From Terriglobia bacterium (GTDB lineage: Bacteria > Acidobacteriota > Terriglobia > UBA7540): a DNA stretch of 33,651 nucleotides. The notes under the pieces were generated by a model. It had not been told where the DNA came from. It made no database searches and saw nothing but the letters and a program-made list of their open reading frames with translations. Location of the stretch: NCBI GenBank assembly GCA_020073545.1, contig JAIQEZ010000048.1, positions 1 through 33,651 on the forward strand, given 5' to 3'. The position numbers and the translations under genes are program-made. Shown one piece after another: positions 16,414 to 24,497 of the stretch; the first letter of the stretch is position 1; the number at the start of each line of letters is the position of its first letter.

Positions 16414-17292
16414 ATGTTGTCGTCTTCAGCTCAAACGACCGGAGCACCCCAGCCGCCCAGGGTCGAGCTCAAGCTGGCCCACAGCCCGGACTCCGACGAC
16501 GCCTTCATGTTCTACGGGCTGGCGACCCAGAAGCTGCGGACCGATAACCTGGTCTTCACGCACTTTCTCGAGGACATCGAAACCCTGAACGAGAAAGCCC
16601 TGGAGGGCGTCTACGACATCACGGCGATATCGTTTCATGCCTACCCGTATCTCGCCGACCGATACGTGCTGCTCCCCTCGGGCGCCAGTTTCGGCGAGCA
16701 CTATGGGCCTATCGTGGTGGCGCGTACCGCACTGGGAGCGCGCGGCCTACGGGGCAAGCGCGTGGCGGTGCCGGGGAAAATGACCACCGCGTACCTGGTG
16801 CTGCAGCTCTACGAGCGCGATTTCGAGCCCATTTTTACGCCCTTCGATCAGGTTCTTGAGGCCGTTACCCGGGGCGGGGTGGACGCGGGCGTGGTCATCC
16901 ACGAAGGCCAGTTGACCTACGCGGAATCCGGCCTGACGAAGATTGTGGATCTGGGTGAGTGGTGGTACCGGGAAACCACCTTGCCCTTGCCGCTGGGTGG
17001 GAATGCCATCCGCCGGACGCTCGACCGGGGCACGCTGCGCGCGGTGGCGAGGTTGCTGAAGGAAAGCATTCAGTACTCGCTCGACCGTCGCGAGAAAGCC
17101 CTGGACTATGCATTGCAGTTTGCGCGCGGGCTCGATACGCCCACGGCCGACCGCTTCGTGGCCATGTACGTGAACGACTGGACGCTTGATTACGGCGCGC
17201 GCGGCCGCCAAGCAGTGCAGGCACTCCTCGATCGCGGCTTCGAAAAGGGGTTGCTGCCGCAGCACGTGCAAGCGGAATTTGTGGAGTTGTGA
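16414..17292 (+). CDS. mqnD: 1,4-dihydroxy-6-naphthoate synthase (MqnD), futalosine pathway
   Basis: Enzyme of the futalosine route to menaquinone that turns cyclic de-hypoxanthine futalosine into 1,4-dihydroxy-6-naphthoate. The 292 residues have the periplasmic-binding-protein-like fold of MqnA/MqnD. Signature stretches: AHSPDSDDAFMFYGLAT at the start, THFLEDIETLNEKALEGVYDITAISFHAYPYLADRYVLLPSGASFGEHYGPIVVAR, KRVAVPGKMTTAYLVLQLY, and VDAGVVIHEGQLTYAESGL with LGEWWYRETTLPLPLGGNAI. The SPDSDDAF start and the VIHEGQLTY block separate it from MqnA. There is no signal peptide, so it is cytosolic. Other mqn genes are not in the window; the pathway would supply menaquinone for the respiratory genes. 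Confidence 0.9.
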   Translation: MLSSSAQTTGAPQPPRVELKLAHSPDSDDAFMFYGLATQKLRTDNLVFTHFLEDIETLNEKALEGVYDITAISFHAYPYLADRYVLLPSGASFGEHYGPIVVARTALGARGLRGKRVAVPGKMTTAYLVLQLYERDFEPIFTPFDQVLEAVTRGGVDAGVVIHEGQLTYAESGLTKIVDLGEWWYRETTLPLPLGGNAIRRTLDRGTLRAVARLLKESIQYSLDRREKALDYALQFARGLDTPTADRFVAMYVNDWTLDYGARGRQAVQALLDRGFEKGLLPQHVQAEFVEL

Positions 17293-17495
17293 AGAAGTGT
17301 CCGGGGTCAGTTGCCAGTTGTGACCTGTCAGTTACTTGGGCTCCGCGCCTCTCGGGTCAGCACGAAGGAAGAGCAAGAGCTGGCACAAACCAGAAGCGAC
17401 TAACAGCGGACAATGGACCGCGGACAAAGGATAAGCAAGCCGTGCTAAAGTCTGCAACCGCGTAACTCCATTAAAATGGGAGAATCTAATCTCAC

Positions 17496-18485
17496 ATGGA
17501 ATTGCTCCTCGCCAATCACAGCAGCTACCCGCGCATCGGAGACGACGCCGACCAGCAACTCCTGCGCCGCACCATCACCCAACGTGACAAGGGCGAGAAA
17601 AACGATGCGGACGTCCGCGCCGCCGAAGCACACCTGACCGAACTGGCGCTCGCGGAACAGTCTGCCGCCGGGCTCCAGGTCGTCACCGACGGCCTGATTC
17701 GCTGGTACGATCCCATCTCGCATCTGACAGGGAAACTCGCGGGCGTGCGCATCAACGGACTCCTGCGATTCTTCGACACCAATTGCTATTTCCGCCAGCC
17801 GGTCGTGCACGCAAAGCCCCAGCGGGGGGAGCCCCTGCTGGTGGAAGAATTCACTTTTGCCAAAGCCCACTCGTCGCGGCCGGTGAAAGTCGTGCTGACC
17901 GGGCCGTACACGCTAGCTCGCCACAGCGTGGAAGAAAAAGGTGGCGCAGGGGGGTTCGCGAAAGTGCTGGAGGCTTTCACTGCCGCGCTCGCGGAGGAAG
18001 TCGCAGCGCTGGCCGCTGCTGGGGCCGACCTGATCCAGGTGGAAGAACCGTCGCTGCTCAAGCAGCCGGAGGATTATCCCGCGGTCGAGCAAAATCTGGC
18101 AGCGCTTGCTGCGCGCAAAGGTTCAGCGCAGTTGGCTCTGGCCGTTTACTTCGGTGACCCGGCGCCTCTTTACGACAAGCTGCAGACGCTGCCGGTGGAC
18201 CTGTTGGTGCTCGACTTCACCTATAGTCCGAGCCTGGTGGAAACCGTGGCCACGCGCGGCACGGCAAAAACGCTGGGTCTGGGCTTGGTGGATGGCCGCA
18301 ATACGCGCCTGGAAGACGCCTCAGGCGTGGCGCGGCAACTTGAGAAGATCGCCAAGGCGCGGAATCCCGGGCGCGCCTACCTGAATCCTTCTTGCGGCCT
18401 GGAATACCTGCCGCGCGATCGTGCCCAACTGAAACTGCACCACCTGGCGGCGATCCAGAGGGTTTTCCTCGGGAGGGCTGCATGA
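17496..18485 (+). CDS. MetE N-terminal-domain-like protein (split methionine synthase, part 1)
   Basis: 329-residue TIM-barrel protein of the cobalamin-independent methionine synthase superfamily. It matches the N-terminal half of MetE rather than the catalytic half: SYPRIG near the start (compare GFPRIG), VKVVLTGPYTLARHS, LIQVEEPSL, a VYFGDPAPLYDKLQTLPVDLLVLDF stretch, GLGLVDGRNTRLED and LNPSCGLEYLPRD. It lacks the HxC and Glu zinc ligands of the catalytic half, having only the late Cys in NPSCGL. Its stop overlaps the start of the next gene (ATGA, 18482-18485), which carries the catalytic half. In full-length MetE the N-domain helps hold polyglutamyl folate; here it may be a partner or regulatory subunit (inference). 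Confidence 0.8.
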   Translation: MELLLANHSSYPRIGDDADQQLLRRTITQRDKGEKNDADVRAAEAHLTELALAEQSAAGLQVVTDGLIRWYDPISHLTGKLAGVRINGLLRFFDTNCYFRQPVVHAKPQRGEPLLVEEFTFAKAHSSRPVKVVLTGPYTLARHSVEEKGGAGGFAKVLEAFTAALAEEVAALAAAGADLIQVEEPSLLKQPEDYPAVEQNLAALAARKGSAQLALAVYFGDPAPLYDKLQTLPVDLLVLDFTYSPSLVETVATRGTAKTLGLGLVDGRNTRLEDASGVARQLEKIAKARNPGRAYLNPSCGLEYLPRDRAQLKLHHLAAIQRVFLGRAA

Positions 18486-19489
18486 GCCGAGCCAAGCTGC
18501 AACGACTGGGCATCAACTTGCCCCTGTTCCCTACCACCTCGGTGGGAAGCTTTCCCAAGCCCGACTTCCTGATGAAGGCACGCGGCGAATTCGCCAAGAA
18601 GTTGATCAGCCGCGCCGAGTTGGAAAAGGCCGAGCGCCAAGCGACGGAATTCTGGATTTGCAAACAGGAAGAACTCGGTGTGGACGTGCTCGTGGACGGC
18701 GAGATGTACCGCGGCGACATGGTCGCTTACTTCGCCGACAACCTGGAGGGTTTCGAGATCGGTGGGCTGGTGCGCTCCTACGGTAACCGCTACTACCACA
18801 AGCCTATCATTACCGGCGAAGTACGGTGGAAGGGGCCGATCACGGTGGACTGGTGGAAGTACGCGCAGAGCCTGACGCGGAAACCCGTGAAGGGTATGCT
18901 CACCGGGCCCTACACGGTGATGGACTGGTCGTTCATCGAGTCGTATCCCGACCGGCGTGCGGCCACGCTGCCGCTGGCGCGCGAAATCCGCAAGGAAGTT
19001 GAAGCGCTCATCCAGGCTGGCGCGAAGATCATCCAGATTGATGAGCCCGCCGTCTCCGTGCGGCCCGAGGAGTTGCCCGTGGCGATCGAAGCCATGCACG
19101 TGGTGACGGACGGCTTGCCGGCGTACTTCATCACCCACATCTGCTACGGCGCATTCGAGCACATCTATCCGGACATGCTCAACCTGCCGGTCGATAACTT
19201 CGACCTCGAGATGTCAAACAGCGGCCTGGATATGCTGGCCCTGTTCCAGAAGCAGCGCTACACGAAGGACATCAGCTTCGGTGTGGTGGACGTCCACACA
19301 CACCTGGTCGAGGCCGAGCCGGTGGTCGAGCAACGCCTGCGGCAGGCGCTCGAGACCTTGCCCAAGGAAGCTATCTGGGTCGATCCCGATTGCGGCCTCA
19401 AAACCCGCACCGTGGATGAGGCCATCGCCAAAATGCAGGCCCTGGTGCGTGCTGCGCAGGCATTGAGAACAGTGACGAGCGACCAGTGA
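18482..19489 (+). CDS. MetE C-terminal-domain-like methionine synthase (split methionine synthase, part 2)
   Basis: 335-residue catalytic partner of the preceding gene. It starts with FPTTSVGSFPK, as MetE C-domains do. All zinc ligands are visible: His219 and Cys221 (THICYG), Glu243 (DLEMSNS) and Cys304 (DPDCGLKTR). MLTGPYTVMDW, IQIDEPAV and GVVDVHTH are further family blocks. It would transfer a methyl group to homocysteine, or be a related folate-independent core methionine synthase whose methyl donor is not folate. Length and start fit a stand-alone domain. Co-translation with part 1 is likely from the 4-bp overlap. I see no SAM or cobalamin riboswitch upstream. Which methyl donor it uses cannot be told from sequence. 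Confidence 0.85.
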   Translation: MSRAKLQRLGINLPLFPTTSVGSFPKPDFLMKARGEFAKKLISRAELEKAERQATEFWICKQEELGVDVLVDGEMYRGDMVAYFADNLEGFEIGGLVRSYGNRYYHKPIITGEVRWKGPITVDWWKYAQSLTRKPVKGMLTGPYTVMDWSFIESYPDRRAATLPLAREIRKEVEALIQAGAKIIQIDEPAVSVRPEELPVAIEAMHVVTDGLPAYFITHICYGAFEHIYPDMLNLPVDNFDLEMSNSGLDMLALFQKQRYTKDISFGVVDVHTHLVEAEPVVEQRLRQALETLPKEAIWVDPDCGLKTRTVDEAIAKMQALVRAAQALRTVTSDQ

Positions 19490-19559
19490 CGAGCCCACGG
19501 ATGTGAGGTTTATCATAATCCGGGACGCTTGTCCCTCGGCACTTGTCACTTTCCCTTAA

Positions 19560-20771
19560 ATGGCCAATACCACCCTTAGCCGCCGCCTCTCCTTCACTTC
19601 CACACAAAAGAAAGTACTGTTGGCGCTTGCCAGCGTGGTGGGACTGCGCATGCTGGGCCTGTTTCTCGTCCTGCCCGTCTTCACGCTCTACGGGCTGCAA
19701 TTCACGTCCTCGCGGTTCCTGGTGGGCTTTGCCTTCGGCGCCTACGGCCTGACCATGGCCATCCTGCAGATTCCGCTCGGCAGGCTTTCGGACCGGATTG
19801 GTCGCCGCAAAGTGCTGGTGCTGGGCATGACCCTCTTCGCCCTGGGATCGTTTCTCTGCGCCCTGCCCCACCTTTTCCCCCATTCCGGGCAGATCTGGGT
19901 GCTGATTTTTGGGCGGCTGGTGCAGGGCGGCGGCGCGATTGTCTCCGTCGCTTTCGCCACCGTAGCCGATTACATCGAGCCCGAGCGTCGCTCGACCGCC
20001 ATGGCGGTGCTGGGAATCCCCATCGGCGCGGCCTTTGCCCTGGGAGTTGTGGGCGGGCCCATTCTGGCCGGAATCTTCGGCACGGCCTTCCTGTTTTGGC
20101 TCACGGGATTTCTAGGTTTCTCCACGGATTTTCTGCTCCTGCGCTACCTGAAGGATGAGCCCCCACAGACCACAGCGCCAGCGCCGATGTCGGAGGTCTT
20201 CACGCACCCGCCCCTGCTCGCTTACGCCGCGGGCGGTTTCCTGATGAACTTCTTCATGGCGACTTTCTTTTTCTACTTTCCCCTCATCGTCACGGGCCAG
20301 CATCACCTCAAAATGACCCAGTATTACCTTCTGTTGCTGCCCATGATGGTGATCAGCGCCATCACCATGTTTGGATTCTCGCAGGGGGCGGACCACGGCT
20401 GGGCGCGGCCGCTGGCAGCGCTCGCCTATCTGCTTTTCATTCCCAGTTCCCTGTTGCTGTTTGAACCCGCCCGCGCCGGCTTCGACCCGAGTCGCCTGAC
20501 AACCGTGCTGATCGCGGGTACGCTCTTCTACATCGGCTTTACGGGGCTTGAGCCGATCCTTCCTAGCCTCGTCAGCAAGGCTTCACCTGGCAGCGCCTAC
20601 GGCACGGCGCTGGGCCTGTATAACACGCTGCAGTTTCTGGGTAGCTTTGTGGGCGGCGCGGTGGCCGGCGCCCTCGCTCACTACGCGCCTGACCACACCA
20701 TGCACACGCTGATGGTCGCCGGGCTGGCAGGGTTCCTTTTGATGCTCGTCACGCGCTCACCACGCGCTTAG
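19560..20771 (+). CDS. Major facilitator superfamily transporter, YajR-like
   Basis: 403-residue twelve-helix MFS protein. Motif A between helices 2 and 3 is clear: PLGRLSDRIGRRKVLVLG. The first helix region (LRMLGLFLVLPVFTLYGLQFTSSRFLVGFAFGAYGLTMAILQIPLGRLSDRIGRR) closely follows the YajR type of drug:proton antiporters. The VQGGGAIVSVAFATVADYIEPERRSTAMAVLGIPIGAAFALG stretch covers helices 4-5. The second half is less conserved but keeps an Asn/Gly-rich final helix pair. It lacks the cytosolic C-terminal domain (YAM) of YajR, ending shortly after helix 12. Substrate unknown. It is 70 bp after the MetE pair and may share its transcript. Confidence 0.87.
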   Translation: MANTTLSRRLSFTSTQKKVLLALASVVGLRMLGLFLVLPVFTLYGLQFTSSRFLVGFAFGAYGLTMAILQIPLGRLSDRIGRRKVLVLGMTLFALGSFLCALPHLFPHSGQIWVLIFGRLVQGGGAIVSVAFATVADYIEPERRSTAMAVLGIPIGAAFALGVVGGPILAGIFGTAFLFWLTGFLGFSTDFLLLRYLKDEPPQTTAPAPMSEVFTHPPLLAYAAGGFLMNFFMATFFFYFPLIVTGQHHLKMTQYYLLLLPMMVISAITMFGFSQGADHGWARPLAALAYLLFIPSSLLLFEPARAGFDPSRLTTVLIAGTLFYIGFTGLEPILPSLVSKASPGSAYGTALGLYNTLQFLGSFVGGAVAGALAHYAPDHTMHTLMVAGLAGFLLMLVTRSPRA

Positions 20772-20973
20772 TGCCCCCACGGCGGGCTACCTTGAGGGAA
20801 ATCCAGCCGCAAGCTGCGATTTGTCAGGCGCTTCAGGTCGGGGATTGCGCGCAGACGGCAAAGAACAGGGGTCTCGACCAGCACGACTCGCCGGGTCGCA
20901 CTGGTCGAACCGGCCGCTTATCCAAGGCGAGCTATCAAGCTGACGGGGTTGGCCTGAGCCGACGTAGCAGGGG

Positions 20974-20982
20974 TGCTATAAT
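20974..20982 (+). promoter_or_regulatory. Extended -10 promoter of the hem cluster
   Basis: TGCTATAAT at 20974-20982 combines a perfect -10 with the extended TGn. There is no good -35 at standard spacing, which is usual for extended -10 promoters. It lies 34 bp before the hemX-like start. Confidence 0.6.
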
Positions 20983-21015
20983 TTAGAAGTCTGCCGCTAC
21001 AGCTTTGGAGTTCGT

Positions 21016-21846
21016 ATGCACGATGCCTGCGTGTGGACGGCGCTCGTCTTTTACGGCCTGGGAATTCTCCTGATCGTTCCTTCGGTCAAACGGCGGCGGC
21101 CGTCGCTTACGCCCGCTTCCCTGGGGGCGCTGGGACTCGGCCTGCTGGCGCACGCCGGTGCGCTGGCGGCTGAAGCCGCGCGCATGCACCGCCTGCCGGT
21201 CACGGACGTCCGCAGCGCGCTGTCGTTCTACGCCTTTCTAGTGACCCTCGCCTTTTTCTTTGTTTATCTGCGCTACCGAATTGTTTCCCTGGGTCTCTTC
21301 ATGCTGCCGCTGGTCTTCCTGCTTACACTGATCTCCGTGCTGCATCCGGGAGGTTCGTTTGATTCCTCGGCCTTTCGCGGCGGCTGGCTGCTGGTGCATA
21401 TCAGCTCGATCTTCCTCGGTTACACGGCCCTATTCCTGACCTTTGTCGCCGCCCTCATGTACCTGATTCAGGAGCACGAGCTGAAGTCAAAGCAGCCGCG
21501 GGGGTTTTATTACCGGTTACCTTCGCTCGAGGTCTGCGACGAAATCCATTACCGCTCGCTGCTGTTGGGGCTTCCCTTGTTGAGCCTCGGCATCCTGACG
21601 GGGTTCGTCTGGGCCAGCCGGACGTGGAAAGGTCCCTGGGAGCTCGACCCGAAAATTCTGGCCTCGCTGGTGACGTGGGTCATTTACCTAGTGCTTTTTT
21701 CGACACGAGTGAGTGGCGGCTGGCGTGGGCGGCGCGCCGCTTACATCGCCATCTTCGGGTTCGGCGCCATTCTGGTAACGTTCATGGGCATCAGCCTGCT
21801 CAGCGGGCAGCACGGGTATTTTCCCAAGCTGGGAGAAATGCCGTAA
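21016..21846 (+). CDS. hemX: HemX/CcsA-like cytochrome c assembly membrane protein
   Basis: 276-residue integral membrane protein of the CcsA/CcmC/HemX superfamily, with eight hydrophobic helices. Family signs: SALSFYAFLVTLAFFFVYLRYRI, HPGGSFDSSAFRGGWLLVHISSIFLGYTALFLTFVAALMYLIQE, and the loop GPWELDPKILASLVTWVIYLVLF, a degenerate form of the WWD signature (WxWDPKE). The next gene is hemA, the order found with HemX, which in Bacillus lowers glutamyl-tRNA reductase levels. The weak WWD loop argues against a main haem-handling role in cytochrome c maturation, though that remains possible. No ResB partner is present here. Confidence 0.8.
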   Translation: MHDACVWTALVFYGLGILLIVPSVKRRRPSLTPASLGALGLGLLAHAGALAAEAARMHRLPVTDVRSALSFYAFLVTLAFFFVYLRYRIVSLGLFMLPLVFLLTLISVLHPGGSFDSSAFRGGWLLVHISSIFLGYTALFLTFVAALMYLIQEHELKSKQPRGFYYRLPSLEVCDEIHYRSLLLGLPLLSLGILTGFVWASRTWKGPWELDPKILASLVTWVIYLVLFSTRVSGGWRGRRAAYIAIFGFGAILVTFMGISLLSGQHGYFPKLGEMP

Positions 21847-21849
21847 TTC

Positions 21850-21916
21850 TCGGGATTCGGGGTTAGGGATTCAGGATTGGGGGGTGTTCTGCCGAACCCC
21901 TATCCCCGAATCCCGA
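21850..21916. repeat. Perfect 13-bp inverted repeat between hemX and hemA
   Basis: TCGGGATTCGGGG (21850-21862) and CCCCGAATCCCGA (21904-21916) are exact complements, with further CCC/GGG pairing inside. The motif GGGATTC recurs three times, like a small repeat. There is no T-run, so it is not a classic terminator. It fills nearly the whole leader of hemA. Confidence 0.75.
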
Positions 21917-21952
21917 AACCCGATATTCGGAGGCTGGTTCCGGGCTGCAAAT

Positions 21953-23218
21953 ATGAATTTAACGCTGTTGGGCATCAATCATCGCACCGCACCGGTGGAA
22001 GTCCGGGAGAAAATGAACATCCCGGAAGCGCGCCTGGCCGAAGCCGTCTCCGACCTGGTGCACCGCGCGGGCATCCGCGAGGGGATGATTCTTTCCACCT
22101 GCAACCGCGTGGAGGTGGTGACCTCCGCCGACGACGAAGTGGACGCCGAGCCGATCATCCGCCGCTTCCTTGCGGACCACCACCATTGCGACTTAACGCA
22201 GTTCGCGCACTTCTTTTATCGCCTACGGCAGCAAGACGTGGTGCGGCACCTGTTTCGCGTGGCGTCGAGTCTGGATTCGATGATCCTCGGCGAGCCGCAA
22301 ATCCTGGGGCAGATGAAGCAGGCGTACGCCGCGGCGCGCTTGGCAGGTGGGCTGAGCGGCACGCTGAACGAAGTGGTGAACCAGGCGCTGGGAGTGGCAC
22401 GGCGGGTAAGGCGCGAAACGGCGTTGGGCTCGGCGGCGGTATCGGTCTCCTACGCGGCGGTGGAACTGGCAAAGAAGATCTTCGGCAATCTCGACGGCAA
22501 AACCATTTTCGTGGTGGGCGCCGGCAAGATGAGCGAACTGGCCGCCAAGCACCTCCTGCGCAGCGGCGCGAGCACCATCCTGGTCAGCAACCGCACCTAC
22601 GAACGCGCCGTGGAACTGGCCGCAGTGTTCCAAGGCACGCCGGTGCGCTTCGAAGAGCTCTTCGACCACCTCGGCCAGGCCGACATCGTCATCAGCTCCA
22701 CGGGCGCGCCGCACACCATCATCGGCAAAAATCAGGTGGAGAAGATCCTGGCCGCCCGCAGGAACCACCCCGTGTTTTTCGTGGACATCGCCGTGCCGCG
22801 TGATGTCGACCCGGCGGTCAATGAATTGGATAATGCGTTTGTTTATGATATCGACGACCTCGAGCACGTCGTGGAGGCCAATAAGAAACAGCGTGAACAC
22901 GAGGCGGTGCGGGCCGAGGAGATCATTCAGACCGAAGTGCACAAGACCATGAACCGCCTGGCGTCACACGAGGTTGTGCCGACCATCGTGGCCCTGGAAG
23001 AGCGCCTGAACCGCATCCGCGCCAGCGAAATGGAACACTACCAGGGCCGCCTGGGGAGTCTGACCCCCGAGCAGCGCCAGGCTGTGGAGGCGCTGACGCG
23101 GGGCATCATGAACAAGATCCTGCACGGGCCCATCACGGAACTCAAGAACGGTGTCGGCGAGCCGGAGCACGTGACGCTGGTGCGGCTGATCCATAAGATC
23201 TTTGGATTGGGAGATTAG
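21953..23218 (+). CDS. hemA: Glutamyl-tRNA reductase
   Basis: First enzyme of the C5 route to tetrapyrroles: NADPH-dependent reduction of glutamyl-tRNA to glutamate-1-semialdehyde. The 421 residues begin MNLTLLGINHRTAPVEVREKM. The catalytic Cys50 lies in LSTCNRVEV. SLDSMILGEPQILGQMKQAY marks the catalytic domain. The NADPH domain has FVVGAGKMSELAAKHL and VDIAVPRDVDPAV. The helical dimerisation domain ends with RGIMNKILHGPITELK. I chose ATG 21953 because family proteins start there; the open frame runs back to 21884 through the inverted repeat. The next step, hemL, is not in the window. Confidence 0.95.
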   Translation: MNLTLLGINHRTAPVEVREKMNIPEARLAEAVSDLVHRAGIREGMILSTCNRVEVVTSADDEVDAEPIIRRFLADHHHCDLTQFAHFFYRLRQQDVVRHLFRVASSLDSMILGEPQILGQMKQAYAAARLAGGLSGTLNEVVNQALGVARRVRRETALGSAAVSVSYAAVELAKKIFGNLDGKTIFVVGAGKMSELAAKHLLRSGASTILVSNRTYERAVELAAVFQGTPVRFEELFDHLGQADIVISSTGAPHTIIGKNQVEKILAARRNHPVFFVDIAVPRDVDPAVNELDNAFVYDIDDLEHVVEANKKQREHEAVRAEEIIQTEVHKTMNRLASHEVVPTIVALEERLNRIRASEMEHYQGRLGSLTPEQRQAVEALTRGIMNKILHGPITELKNGVGEPEHVTLVRLIHKIFGLGD

Positions 23219-23385
23219 TGGCGGCAGCAAGCGAGAAGCGGAAGGTTCAGAGTCGAAGAGTTGAAGGCTGAGAGTTGAAAGTTGAACAACAACGCAAGTG
23301 AAAATGGCAGCAGTAAACCTCTTGACGTTCTCTTTTCAACTCTTCAATTTTTAACTTGTCCCGTGTCACTCGTCATTGGTTACCC

Positions 23386-24336
23386 ATGCGACTCAGCATC
23401 GGCTCACGCGGTTCGAAGCTGGCCCTGTGGCAGGCGCACTGGGTTCGCGACCGGCTGGTTGCCGCGGGCCACGAAATCGCCATCCGTATCATCAAGACCA
23501 CGGGCGATAAGCTGCAGAACGTCGCGCCGGATGAGCCGTTGGCGGCGTCGGTCGCGCAGACCGTCGCGGCAGCCGGCGGCAAAGGCCTGTTCATCAAGGA
23601 AATTGAAGAAGCCTTGCTCGCGCGCGAAGTAGATGTTGCGGTCCACAGCCTGAAGGACCTGCCCGTCGAACAACCCGCGGGTCTCACGCTGGGCGCGGTG
23701 CCCCTTCGAGAGGACGCGCGCGATGTGTTCATTGCCCGGGACGGCCAGCCGCTCGAGAACTTGCCCCACGGGGCGCGCGTCGCCACCAGCAGCCTGCGCC
23801 GGCAGACGCAACTGCGTTCGCTGCGGCCCGACCTCGCCTACGTGACGATACGAGGCAATCTCGATACGCGCCTGCGCAAACTCGCGCGCGGCGATTGCGA
23901 GGCGCTGGTGCTGGCCGCCGCGGGCGTGCACCGGCTGGGCCTGGGCGAGCGCATCACGGCGTATTTCAGCTTCGATCAGATGTGCCCGGCCGTGGGCCAG
24001 GGCGCGCTGGGCGTCGAGATTCGCGCCGACGATCGGGGCGCTCGCGAAGCCGTGACACCGCTCAATCACCCGGCCACACATCAGGAGGTGCGTGCGGAGC
24101 GCGCACTGCTCCGCCGCCTGGGCGGCGGCTGCCAGGTGCCCATCGCCGCGCACGCCCTGTGGGAAGATGGTCAACTGCGCTTGCGGGGGCTGGTCGCAAA
24201 CTTGGATGGGACCCGAGTGATCCGCGCGCAGGCCGTGGGTTCCGCCTCTGATCCCGAAGCGCTGGGCGCCGCGGTGGCCGAAGACCTGCTACGCCAGGGC
24301 GCGGGAGAAATTCTCAAGGCCCTCGGCAGGATGTAG
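23386..24336 (+). CDS. hemC: Porphobilinogen deaminase (hydroxymethylbilane synthase)
   Basis: Joins four porphobilinogens into hydroxymethylbilane. The 316 residues show the family order: LSIGSRGSKLALWQAHWV, IIKTTGDK, KGLFIKEIEEALLAREVDVAVHSLKDLPVEQP, REDARDVFI, RVATSSLRRQTQLRSLRPDL, IRGNLDTRLRKL, MCPAVGQGALGVEIR. The dipyrromethane-cofactor Cys249 lies in RRLGGGCQVPIAAHA. ATG 23386 starts exactly at the conserved N-terminus. The 167 bp before it hold purine-rich repeats of the GAGTTGAA type, with their complement (TTTTCAACTCTTCAA) nearby, and no gene. Confidence 0.95.
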   Translation: MRLSIGSRGSKLALWQAHWVRDRLVAAGHEIAIRIIKTTGDKLQNVAPDEPLAASVAQTVAAAGGKGLFIKEIEEALLAREVDVAVHSLKDLPVEQPAGLTLGAVPLREDARDVFIARDGQPLENLPHGARVATSSLRRQTQLRSLRPDLAYVTIRGNLDTRLRKLARGDCEALVLAAAGVHRLGLGERITAYFSFDQMCPAVGQGALGVEIRADDRGAREAVTPLNHPATHQEVRAERALLRRLGGGCQVPIAAHALWEDGQLRLRGLVANLDGTRVIRAQAVGSASDPEALGAAVAEDLLRQGAGEILKALGRM

Positions 24337-24397
24337 GGACATGCGTCGATACACCCGCGTGGATTCGCCCCTCAATCTGGCGGCGTGCGCGCAAGGC

Positions 24398-24480
24398 GCT
24401 TTGTAGCGCCGGCATCTTGCCGGCATTCTGAGCCGCCGCACTCCAAGGCGCTTCGCGCTTTGGGGGGCGGCGCGAACATG
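24398..24480. repeat. Dispersed GC-rich palindromic repeat, copy 2
   Basis: The better-kept copy of the repeat at 6548-6640. It holds a perfect hairpin GCCGGCA-TCT-TGCCGGC (24408-24424), then CCGCCGCACTCC, AAGGCGC-TTC-GCGCTT and GGGGGGCGGCG, which can fold as a second stem-loop. It lies between hemC and hemD. Confidence 0.65.
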
Positions 24481-24497
24481 CCCTGATTGGTGAAGTC

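Noticed and set aside
17293-17495. SAM or cobalamin riboswitch before the MetE-like pair
   Set aside because: I looked for the conserved stems and boxes and saw only GTCAGTTG-type short repeats and a possible TAAAAT near 17470.
24337-24497. tRNA gene suggested by GC hairpins between hemC and hemD
   Set aside because: No cloverleaf with a TTCRA arm. The stems are the dispersed repeat.
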